Positions 1 to 5,123 of a DNA stretch of 6,599 nt are shown in pieces. Location: contig JAKBAC010000176.1 of NCBI GenBank assembly GCA_021809365.1, positions 1-6,599 on the forward strand, written 5' to 3'. Each line of letters starts with the position of its first letter. The stretch's first letter is position 1. Below the pieces are notes generated by a model. The model saw only the letters and a program-made list of their open reading frames with translations. It did not search any database and was not told the DNA's origin. A program made the position numbers and the translations under genes. This DNA comes from Planctomycetota bacterium. Its GTDB lineage: Bacteria; Planctomycetota; Phycisphaerae; WQYP01.

Positions 1-35
1 CGTAATCCTCCTCGCTTCGCGCCCACAACCCCTTG

Positions 36-74
36 GCCCTCCGTCCACCCGTAATTATGGGTGGAACAGGGCAC
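36..74. repeat. Imperfect hairpin related to the 1558-1596 palindrome
   Basis: TCCACCC (44-50) pairs with GGGTGGA (59-65) around an AT-rich loop. Beyond a small internal loop, GCCC (36-39) can pair with GGGC (69-72). The right arm GGTGGAACAGGGCAC (60-74) matches the right arm of the large palindrome near 1582-1596 (GGCGGAACAGAGCAC) at 13 of 15 positions, both differences being transitions. The left arm has decayed much more. I read this as a diverged second member of one hairpin family. It has no T-run, so an ordinary Rho-independent terminator is not supported. Confidence 0.55.
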
Positions 75-138
75 TAGAAACAAGCAGCAGCAGATCGCCA
101 TGCAATGATGACTGGAGCGCGGTGTCTAATGTCCGGCA

Positions 139-166
139 AGCGCCGGCAATTCTCCAGGCCGGCGCT
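139..166. repeat. GC-rich 9-bp stem-loop
   Basis: AGCGCCGGC (139-147) is a perfect reverse complement of GCCGGCGCT (158-166) with a 10-nt loop. A smaller alternative hairpin, CCGGC/GCCGG at 133-137/142-146, competes with it. No adjacent T-run is present. It could be the 3' structure of a gene lying left of the window, or a short palindromic intergenic element. Confidence 0.4.
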
Positions 167-194
167 GCGGCGGCGGGGCTTTGGCAAAAATGGA

Positions 195-385
195 TTGAGC
201 AGTAGAAAGTAGAACAGTAGACCGCAGGGAGCGCTGCATTGTTGGCGACAGCCTATCCTCTTGCTTTAGCCGAATTTGCTCTACTGTTCACCTGTTCTAC
301 TCACACCTGCTCTAATCGGGCTACGGCCCGATTCGCTCTACTGCTCAACTATCACCTGCTCTCCTGCTCCAGCCGCCGCAGCGGC
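195..385. repeat. Diverged intergenic repeat, copy A (CTACTGCTC-type words)
   Basis: This block is made of variants of the word CTACTGCTC/CTACTGTTC in both orientations. TTGAGCAGTAGA (195-206) is a perfect inverted copy of TCTACTGCTCAA (337-348), and GAACAGTAGA (212-221) is an inverted copy of TCTACTGTTC (280-289), so the element is roughly palindromic at large scale. Its distal part, 335-385, aligns to 466-516 of copy B with 47 of 51 positions identical. Its proximal part shares AGTAGACCGCAG (216-227 and 408-419) and GCGACAGC (245-252 and 435-442). No open frame is credible here. The function is unknown. Confidence 0.7.
314..333. other. 8-bp hairpin closed by a C(UACG)G tetraloop
   Basis: AATCGGGC (314-321) and GCCCGATT (326-333) pair perfectly around TACG, with a C-G closing pair. 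C(UNCG)G is a well-known, exceptionally stable RNA tetraloop, so the hairpin may function as RNA. It lies inside repeat copy A and has no counterpart in copy B, which suggests an insertion in A or a deletion in B. No U-tract follows. Confidence 0.5.
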
Positions 386-390
386 ACCTT

Positions 391-518
391 GAAAGTAGAA
401 AATAGAAAGTAGACCGCAGAGATTGCCTCATCTTGCGACAGCATCATATAGTTCCAGCCTTATGTGCTCTACTGCTCAACTATCTACTGTTCTCCTGCTC
501 TAGCCGCCGCAGCGGCTA
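391..518. repeat. Diverged intergenic repeat, copy B
   Basis: This is the second copy of the repeat described at 195-385, in the same orientation. It starts with AGTAGA-type words (391-413), shares AGTAGACCGCAG and GCGACAGC with copy A, and ends in the 51-nt segment 466-516 that is 47/51 identical to 335-385. It closes with a perfect 7-bp hairpin, TAGCCGC/GCGGCTA (501-507/512-518, loop CGCA). The UACG hairpin of copy A is absent. Confidence 0.7.
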
Positions 519-520
519 CC

Positions 521-550
521 CCTCCGCTACCTCGCGGTAAATATCGTCGT
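521..550 (+). repeat. 30-nt direct repeat, copy 1 (partner 753-782)
   Basis: The copy contains CCTCCG, TACCTCG and GGTAAATATCGTCGT in that order. It differs from 753-782 only by C/T at 527 versus 759 and 535 versus 767. The two copies bracket the phrase array, so the array may be one duplicated or bounded unit. Confidence 0.75.
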
Positions 551-752
551 ATCCCAACCTCTGTGATCTCTGTGGCCTCTGTGGCTACTCGTCGTTCCAT
601 CGTCGTATCTTTGTGTCGTTGTGTCGTAGTGGTAAAATCCGTCGTCGTCATTCCTTTGCGTTCTTGTGTTCCTTTGCGGTTAACCCCCGTCGTCGTCGCC
701 GCAGCGACAGCTCAACTCTCTGCTGCTCGCCTGCTCTGCGTTCCTCCGCCCA

Positions 753-782
753 CCTCCGTTACCTCGTGGTAAATATCGTCGT
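753..782 (+). repeat. 30-nt direct repeat, copy 2 (partner 521-550)
   Basis: 28 of 30 positions are identical to 521-550, and both differences are C-to-T transitions. It closes the phrase array. From 783 to about 920 I see only a 7-C run (824-830) and no gene, terminator or convincing promoter. Confidence 0.75.
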
Positions 783-920
783 CGCCCGTCGCCATATTGA
801 TCCGTGAAATCCTGAAACCTTAACCCCCCCATTACCGAAGCGCCGCCGCGTTGCAGAATCGGTCACGCCCCCGCACGGCGTAAAAACCTGTCGGCTCTTT
901 TCCTGCCGGGACAAAAACCT

Positions 921-929
921 TACTATATT
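921..929 (+). promoter_or_regulatory. Candidate -10 region, possibly leaderless transcript
   Basis: The bases TACTATATT lie just upstream of the ATG at 933. TACTAT (921-926) would place the transcript start on the ATG itself; TATATT (924-929) matches TATAAT better but would start inside the gene. No convincing -35 box is seen. No Shine-Dalgarno lies at a usable distance (the nearest purine stretch, GGGACA, ends about 20 nt upstream), which fits a leaderless mRNA. Confidence 0.3.
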
Positions 930-932
930 GTC

Positions 933-1538
933 ATGGCTACATTATTACTGCAAAATCAAAGCTGGGATGTGGGAAAAGTCGGCGGACAGTGCGGGTCATG
1001 CGGGGCGGAATTGCCCGCCGGCGCGGCCTGCTGGGCGACGCTGGTAGAGGTGCGGACAGCATCACCAGCCGGGGCCGACGCAAAAATGTCGAAGGAGCCT
1101 GCCAGTCCATTTGCCCGGATGAATTTCTGCCCGGAATGTTGGGCGGCGGGCAAACGTCCCGCCGCACCGGCGGATATGTTTTCGTTCTGGAAAACAATCG
1201 TGCCGGAATCGGAAAAGAAGCCGAAGGTTTTTGTCGACGATTCGGTGTTGATCGATCTGTTTAACCGACTGGCGGATCGGGATGAATTGATGGATCTGCG
1301 GTTCCGCTTTGTGTTGGCACTGCTGCTGATGCGAAAGCGACTCTTAAAGTATGAGAGCACCACGGCGCTGCCGGAGCAGTTGCACAGCAAATTCGGCCAT
1401 TTGAATCCCGTGCCGGAAGTGTGGAATATGACCCAGCGCGGCGGCGTAGCCGTAGTCGTTCTGAATCCACATCTGACGGCGGAACAGATTGGCGAGGTAT
1501 CGCAGCAGCTTTCTGGAATTCTCGCAGAGGCGGTTTAA
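933..1538 (+). CDS. Zinc-ribbon protein of unknown function, Planctomycetota-type
   Basis: This is a 201-residue soluble protein with no signal peptide or membrane segment. It begins with a probable treble-clef or zinc-ribbon fold: C20-G-S-C23 forms the first knuckle and C66-P-E-C69 (in NFCPECW) the second, 42 residues apart; C33 is an extra cysteine. Then come the motif FSFWKTIVPE (83-92), an acidic patch FVDDSVLIDLF (100-110) and a basic helix LLLMRKRLLKY (130-140). From memory this order (CxxC, CPxCW, FSFW.TxVPE, FVDD, ALLLMRKRLLKY) is shared by uncharacterised planctomycete proteins. No enzymatic motif is visible. A structural or nucleic-acid/ribosome-associated role is possible but unproven. 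The gene stands alone, convergent with the next gene. The ATG is the only start that keeps the first CxxC in a normal context, and it has no Shine-Dalgarno. Confidence 0.85.
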   Translation: MATLLLQNQSWDVGKVGGQCGSCGAELPAGAACWATLVEVRTASPAGADAKMSKEPASPFARMNFCPECWAAGKRPAAPADMFSFWKTIVPESEKKPKVFVDDSVLIDLFNRLADRDELMDLRFRFVLALLLMRKRLLKYESTTALPEQLHSKFGHLNPVPEVWNMTQRGGVAVVVLNPHLTAEQIGEVSQQLSGILAEAV

Positions 1539-1557
1539 TCCCGCAACGCCACCCCTG

Positions 1558-1596
1558 GTGCTCTGTTCCGCCTAAATATTAGGCGGAACAGAGCAC
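1558..1596. repeat. Perfect 18-bp palindromic hairpin between convergent genes
   Basis: The left arm 1558-1575 begins GTGCTCTGTTCCGCC and the right arm 1579-1596 ends GGCGGAACAGAGCAC. All 18 positions pair around the 3-nt loop ATA. It starts 20 nt after the stop codon at 1538 and ends 9 nt before the convergent stop at 1605. Because it is symmetric it could block or stabilise transcripts from both sides. Neither strand has a T-run, so classic Rho-independent termination is not supported. The right arm is also found at 60-74, which argues for a dispersed palindromic repeat recruited as a bidirectional 3' structure. Confidence 0.8.
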
Positions 1597-1604
1597 GACC
1601 GAAG

Positions 1605-3023
1605 TTAATTCAGGCTCACATGGCACGCGGCCGTGCGACCATTACTTTTTATAACCTCAAAAATAATTTCCTGTTTACCCGGCGTGCTCTCGGCTTTGGT
1701 AACCAGTTTCTTAAATGCGGCGATATCGTCGACGTGATGGTCATCGACGCGGGTGATTATATACCCCGGCTGCACCGGAGTTGTGCCAAGCGAAGCGGGC
1801 TTGCCATTACGCACGAGTACCACATACACCCCCTTCTGCGTGAGGGGCAGCTTGCGGGAATAGGTATCCACAAAAGCCAGATCATGCACCACCAAACCAA
1901 TTTTCCGATCATAATATCGCGGCATCCGGGAGGCCGGCGTAGGCATTTGAGCGATGGTCACCGTTATGGTTTTGGGTTTTCCATTGCGCAGAATGCCGAG
2001 TTTAACAATCTGGCCGGGGCGGAGATTCTGCATGGCATGTTCAAAACGCGCCACCATCAACGCGGGAATGGGTGTATGAGCAAAGGGCTTGCCGTTGACC
2101 GTGAGAATAATATCGCGCGATTTAAGCCCCGCCTTATCCGCGGGCATTCCCGGAATCACCTGCCCCACCATCAGGCCGGACAACTGATGAATGTCGTATA
2201 TTTTTCGCACTGCGGAGCGCAGGCCCGTGCTGCCCAGAGTGCCGAACCACGGAATCTTCACCGTGAAGCGTTTGGTCGGCACTTCGGTGAGGTCCCTTGC
2301 GACCGATTTATATCCAACGAACATTCCCACCTGCTGATTATCCCGCAGGACAACCGGGACCGTCCGATCTAAAAGTGTCATCATCATGCCATCGCCGGGG
2401 TTGGGCACGGTTATGCCAATGAGTTTTCCAGTCCGATAGTCGTATACCGGGCTGGTGGCATTGGTTAGGCCGAAGGAATCGGTGGCCATGAGTGTGTGTA
2501 CCAATGGCACCATCGCCTTGATGCGGTTGACGCCCACATAAGGGCCATACGCCTGATCCTTGCCCAATCGGCCAACCGAAAATACCCGCTCCGCCAGATA
2601 AGGTTGCGCGGTTTCCGAAATCTCCAGCGGCGGCACATCCAGCGGCTTAAGCGCGCGGATATAACAGAACAAGCCATCCACGGTGCGCCCAAGATATTCC
2701 GCTGATTGCTTGGGCATATCCCCTTTGGCAATGACGATCCGCAGCCGATGAATATAGGATAGCGGTATATCTTGCGGGATCACGTCGGCCGCCACCAGCA
2801 CGACACCTCTTTTGTCCAGCACAATTCCCTGTCCGCTGACTTTATAGGTTTTATGGAATTCATTTTCCACGGTGTACTGAACCACCACCAAACTTTTGGC
2901 AATGTGCGGCACCACGGCGGAAAGGCGCGCTGGTGAAGACGCAGTTGCGGCTGAAGCACAAAATCCCGCCATCACCGCCGCAACCATGAACATGAAAAAT
3001 GTACGATAGATCGTGTTGATCAT
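1605..3023 (-). CDS. HtrA-like pseudoprotease with two PDZ domains, secreted
   Basis: This 472-residue protein opens with a Sec signal peptide (about 1-29: hydrophobic FMFMVAAVMAGFCASA, likely cut after ATA or ASA). Residues about 35-230 keep a trypsin-like HtrA outline: SGQGIVLDKRG (63-73) matches GSGVIIDKQG of the neighbour, and TGKLIGIT (198-205) matches RGHVIGIN. The catalytic sites are changed. The TNFHV His is D80 (LVAADV), the Asp may survive as D116, and the GNSGG Ser region reads TNATSP (187-192), with Ala189 or Thr190 in place of the nucleophile. PDZ1 spans about 275-360 (GQVIPGMPADKAGLKSRDIILTVNG) in shortened form, and PDZ2 about 375-470 (PGYIITRVDDHHV). Expected location is the periplasm, possibly as a non-proteolytic partner or chaperone of the HtrA encoded 49 nt upstream. 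The start has a modest SD-like GAAAGTGG at 6-nt spacing. Loss of activity is inferred. Confidence 0.82.
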   Translation of the reverse strand: MINTIYRTFFMFMVAAVMAGFCASAATASSPARLSAVVPHIAKSLVVVQYTVENEFHKTYKVSGQGIVLDKRGVVLVAADVIPQDIPLSYIHRLRIVIAKGDMPKQSAEYLGRTVDGLFCYIRALKPLDVPPLEISETAQPYLAERVFSVGRLGKDQAYGPYVGVNRIKAMVPLVHTLMATDSFGLTNATSPVYDYRTGKLIGITVPNPGDGMMMTLLDRTVPVVLRDNQQVGMFVGYKSVARDLTEVPTKRFTVKIPWFGTLGSTGLRSAVRKIYDIHQLSGLMVGQVIPGMPADKAGLKSRDIILTVNGKPFAHTPIPALMVARFEHAMQNLRPGQIVKLGILRNGKPKTITVTIAQMPTPASRMPRYYDRKIGLVVHDLAFVDTYSRKLPLTQKGVYVVLVRNGKPASLGTTPVQPGYIITRVDDHHVDDIAAFKKLVTKAESTPGKQEIIFEVIKSNGRTAACHVSLN

Positions 3024-3072
3024 AAATAACCACTTTCAAAATAACAGCCCGGATAAATCCATCACCGCTGAC

Positions 3073-4509
3073 CTAATTCCTGTCACCCGGTGAAAACACC
3101 AGAGTACGCCCCGTGCGGCCCCGTTTCACCACCACCGCATACGGCTTTTTCCGCTTGAGCATTCGCTGCGCCATCGCCTTGAGTTGCACGCTGTTGATAA
3201 TCCGGGTGGTTCCGACCATCTGGATGATGTCCCCATCTTCCATGCCGGCGCGGTCGGCAATTGAACCACTCTGTACGCTGGTTACCAGAACGCCGTGCGT
3301 CATTTTCATCTGCTGCTGTCGCAGGTAGGCGCTGGTGAGATTGCGCACCACAATCCCCCATGGCTTGATCTGATGCCGCGCGGAGATCACGCTTTCCAAC
3401 CGTTGTGTGATCAGATGAAGAGTTTGCCGCTCCATGACGCCCCCGTCGTTCATGCGATCCACGACAATGGTTAAGTTGGAGCCGAGGGGTTGATCGGCCA
3501 TATATCGCCGCACGGCTGAAATTTGCTCAGGGAAGCGACAATTGGTGGCGCGCCCATTGACCGACAGCAGTACGTCCAAGGCTTTGACGCCCGCGGCGGA
3601 TGCTGGTGAATTGCGATCCACTGAACGGATCAAAACCCCGGTCTGTGGCGGCAAATGATAAAACCGGCTCAAGGCCAGCATAGGTTCCAGTTCCAATCCC
3701 GTATAGCTGCGCGTGACCTTGCCATACGTGAGCAACGATGGAATCACACGGCGTGCCACATTGATCGGAATGGCGAAGCCCAGATTGTTCGCCGAGGGAT
3801 CACCGCGGGTATTAATACCGATGACGTGTCCGCGCAGGTTAATAAGCGGGCCGCCGGAATTACCCGGATTAATTGCCGCATCGGTCTGCAGCCAATTGTT
3901 AAACCAGCCTGTTTCATAGCCATCAATCGTGGTGGCATTAAAAAAGCGATCCGTATTTGAAATAATGCCCCGCGTCACCGTCCGGGCCAGACCGTATGGC
4001 GTGCCGATGGCCATCACAGGCTCGCCCAACTGGACATGGTTCGAATTGCCTAACTGCGCCCATTTGAAATGCAAATGCCGGGCCTTGATCTCGGCCATAT
4101 CCATCTGCACCAGCGCCAGGTCCGTCCAATGGTCCGAACCGATGAGCTTGGCCCGCACGCGCTCCTGGTCGGGAAGAATAATTTCAATTCTTCTGGCCCG
4201 TCCGGCAACGTGAAAATTGGTCAGCACCCGCCCCTGCTTGTCAATGATAACACCGCTGCCGATGGCGCGGAAGTTTTCCGGCACACCATTGCTGAATTCG
4301 CGCATGACCACATTGATACGCACCACCGCCGGTGACACATGTTGCAAGGCGTATTGCGTGCGCCATGACGGCTGATCATTGACCATCCAGGCCGGCATGG
4401 ATGCACAACCGCCAAGCTGGGGGATCAATATAAGCAGTACCGTCAGGGCCAGGGCGGGTACGTGCGAAGCAGGCATTCGCCTCAAGTTCAATTTCAAGCC
4501 TTCCGGCAT
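3073..4509 (-). CDS. htrA: HtrA/DegP-type serine protease, lipoprotein-anchored, two PDZ domains
   Basis: This 478-residue envelope protease should degrade or refold misfolded exported proteins. A signal sequence (about 12-34) ends in the lipobox L32-G-G-C35, so the mature protein is probably lipid-anchored, whereas classical DegP is soluble. The S1C domain (about 50-260) has an intact triad: H100 in TNFHV, D130 in TDLALV, and S218 in NPGNSGGP. PDZ1 lies at about 265-370 (SPASAAGVKALDVLLSVNG) and PDZ2 at about 380-470 (DRAGMEDGDIIQMVG), the Do/DegP layout and about its usual length. I chose the ATG at 4509 because AAAGGGAG lies 5 nt upstream and the lipobox then falls at a normal distance. 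A longer frame reaches 4593, overlapping the panD stop as ATGA, but would put 28 non-signal residues before the signal peptide. It lies 80 nt after panD and 49 nt before the pseudo-HtrA gene, so probably in one transcript. Confidence 0.93.
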   Translation of the reverse strand: MPEGLKLNLRRMPASHVPALALTVLLILIPQLGGCASMPAWMVNDQPSWRTQYALQHVSPAVVRINVVMREFSNGVPENFRAIGSGVIIDKQGRVLTNFHVAGRARRIEIILPDQERVRAKLIGSDHWTDLALVQMDMAEIKARHLHFKWAQLGNSNHVQLGEPVMAIGTPYGLARTVTRGIISNTDRFFNATTIDGYETGWFNNWLQTDAAINPGNSGGPLINLRGHVIGINTRGDPSANNLGFAIPINVARRVIPSLLTYGKVTRSYTGLELEPMLALSRFYHLPPQTGVLIRSVDRNSPASAAGVKALDVLLSVNGRATNCRFPEQISAVRRYMADQPLGSNLTIVVDRMNDGGVMERQTLHLITQRLESVISARHQIKPWGIVVRNLTSAYLRQQQMKMTHGVLVTSVQSGSIADRAGMEDGDIIQMVGTTRIINSVQLKAMAQRMLKRKKPYAVVVKRGRTGRTLVFSPGDRN

Positions 4510-4514
4510 ACATA

Positions 4515-4522
4515 CTCCCTTT
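4515..4522 (-). promoter_or_regulatory. Shine-Dalgarno fixing the htrA start
   Basis: On the minus strand AAAGGGAG is followed by a 5-nt spacer and the ATG at 4509. It is the only good ribosome site near the 5' end of this frame and decides against the upstream ATG at 4593. An internal ATG at 4476, with GAGGCGA before it, is a weaker alternative that would still keep the lipobox. Confidence 0.75.
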
Positions 4523-4589
4523 ATGAAACGCTGTTGCAACCCACTGCTGTCCGGGCGGCCTGCGCCCCATCGGATATTCCGTATCGTGC

Positions 4590-4970
4590 TCATTGATCCA
4601 GTCGGCTGGCGATGGTCAAGCTTTTTGTCGGCTTATTACCGGAATCCAAAATCAGCACACGGGCCTCATGCCCGGCGGCCTCCTCAGGCGTCATTTCCGC
4701 AAAGGCCATGATGATGATCTTCTCGCCCGGCTTCACCAAGTGGGCCGCGGCTCCATTAATTCCAATAACTCCGGTACCCTTTTCTCCAGCGAGAATATAA
4801 GTTTCGAACCGCACCCCATTATGGATATCCACCACCAGCACCCGTTCATTGGGCAGCAATCCACTTTGCCGGAGCAGATCACGGTCAATGGTGATGCTCC
4901 CCACATAGTTACGGTTGGCCTGGGTGATAATCGCTCCGTGAATTTTGGCCCGCAGCAAAGTCAATAACAT
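4590..4970 (-). CDS. panD: Aspartate 1-decarboxylase proenzyme
   Basis: PanD converts L-aspartate to beta-alanine, the amine half of pantothenate, in the cytoplasm, using a pyruvoyl cofactor made by self-cleavage. The 126-residue chain carries the family landmarks at their canonical positions: K9 and H11 in RAKIHGA, the cleavage pair G24-S25 in NYVGSITID, R54 and T57-Y58 in NGVRFETYI, and N72 in GVIGINGAAAH. The frame continues upstream to an ATG at 5006, but only the ATG at 4970 gives the usual MLxTLLRAKIH start with G24/S25 numbering. A weak GGAA precedes it by about 6 nt. The last 15 residues are slightly longer than in many homologues. It is the first gene of the minus-strand group leading into two HtrA-type genes, with no other pantothenate genes in the window. 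Confidence 0.97.
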   Translation of the reverse strand: MLLTLLRAKIHGAIITQANRNYVGSITIDRDLLRQSGLLPNERVLVVDIHNGVRFETYILAGEKGTGVIGINGAAAHLVKPGEKIIIMAFAEMTPEEAAGHEARVLILDSGNKPTKSLTIASRLDQ

Positions 4971-5047
4971 CGCATTTTCCGAATCCCGCCGGCAATCATC
5001 GACCATCCGAACCGGCGTAAGCGGATCAGTGTACCGCAGATCGCCCC

Positions 5048-5075
5048 GTTTAGTCTATGATGTTTAGTCTATGAT
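5048..5075. repeat. 14-bp tandem direct repeat in divergent intergenic region
   Basis: GTTTAGTCTATGAT occurs twice head to tail (5048-5061 and 5062-5075) with no mismatch, followed by a 3-nt partial third copy (GTT, 5076-5078). It sits between the divergent panD and DUF58 starts. On the minus strand it lies just downstream of TTGACG (5087-5082), a good -35 match for a panD promoter, although no clean -10 follows at 16-18 nt. It may be a regulator site, or simply a slippage duplication. Confidence 0.55.
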
Positions 5076-5076
5076 G

Positions 5077-5106
5077 TTGTGCGTCAAGTTACCAACGTGC
5101 GCACAA
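5077..5106. promoter_or_regulatory. 7-bp inverted repeat, operator-like
   Basis: TTGTGCG (5077-5083) is the perfect reverse complement of CGCACAA (5100-5106), with a 16-nt spacer. The arm centres are 23 nt apart, close to two helical turns, the spacing of a dimeric regulator site. It overlaps the candidate -35 elements of both divergent promoters. No regulator gene is in the window. Confidence 0.35.
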
Positions 5107-5117
5107 ACCATTACAAT
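5089..5117 (+). promoter_or_regulatory. Candidate sigma70-type promoter giving a leaderless DUF58 mRNA
   Basis: TTACCA (5089-5094, 4/6 to TTGACA) and TACAAT (5112-5117, 5/6 to TATAAT) are separated by 17 nt. Normal -10 to start spacing places transcription initiation at the A of the ATG at 5124. There is no Shine-Dalgarno before that ATG, which agrees with leaderless translation. Confidence 0.45.
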
Positions 5118-5123
5118 TGAGCC

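Larger units (their letters stand above)
521..787. repeat. Array of five degenerate 8-9 nt word phrases with CGTCGT spacers
   Basis: Five phrases follow each other. Each consists of two or three degenerate pyrimidine-plus-TGTG/TGCG/CGTG words, is closed by GGTAA, GGTTAA or GGCTA, and is followed by CGTCGT repeats. Clear examples are three 9-mers at 558-584 (CCTCTGTGA, TCTCTGTGG, CCTCTGTGG); 8-9-mers at 608-632; and 9-10-mers at 652-679 (TCCTTTGCG, TTCTTGTGT, TCCTTTGCGG) followed by TTAA. The first phrase (521-550) and last phrase (753-782) are 28/30 identical. From memory, similar words (CTTTGCGTTC, CTCTGTG, TTTGTGTC) recur in intergenic DNA of several bacterial phyla. I know of no assigned function. 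Confidence 0.7.

Noticed and set aside
521..787. CRISPR array
   Set aside because: The words are too short and too variable, there are no uniform 20-50 nt spacers between identical repeats, and no cas gene is present.
464..807. Two overlapping plus-strand open frames of 102 and 64 codons in the left repeat region
   Set aside because: Their sequence is a direct read of the CGTCGT and word repeats (runs of Val, Ser, Arg), with no ribosome site or domain. Stops are merely rare in this repeat composition.
1558..1596. Standard Rho-independent terminator
   Set aside because: The stem is perfect, but neither strand has a T-run after it, so it is listed as a palindromic repeat with possible 3'-end function.
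1620..2372. 250-codon plus-strand open frame antisense to the pseudo-HtrA gene
   Set aside because: The minus-strand protein has a signal peptide, recognisable HtrA outline and PDZ domains. The antisense product has no motif and no ribosome site.
4037..4050. GGTTCGAATT, resembling a tRNA T-loop
   Set aside because: It lies inside the htrA coding sequence, and no acceptor, D-arm or anticodon stem can be folded around it.
4510..4593. Longer htrA start giving an ATGA overlap with the panD stop
   Set aside because: It would place 28 polar residues before the lipoprotein signal peptide, whereas the ATG at 4509 has AAAGGGAG at a 5-nt spacing.
4971..5006. Longer panD start at 5006
   Set aside because: The ATG at 4970 gives the canonical G24-S25 cleavage numbering. 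The extra 12 residues are not part of the family.
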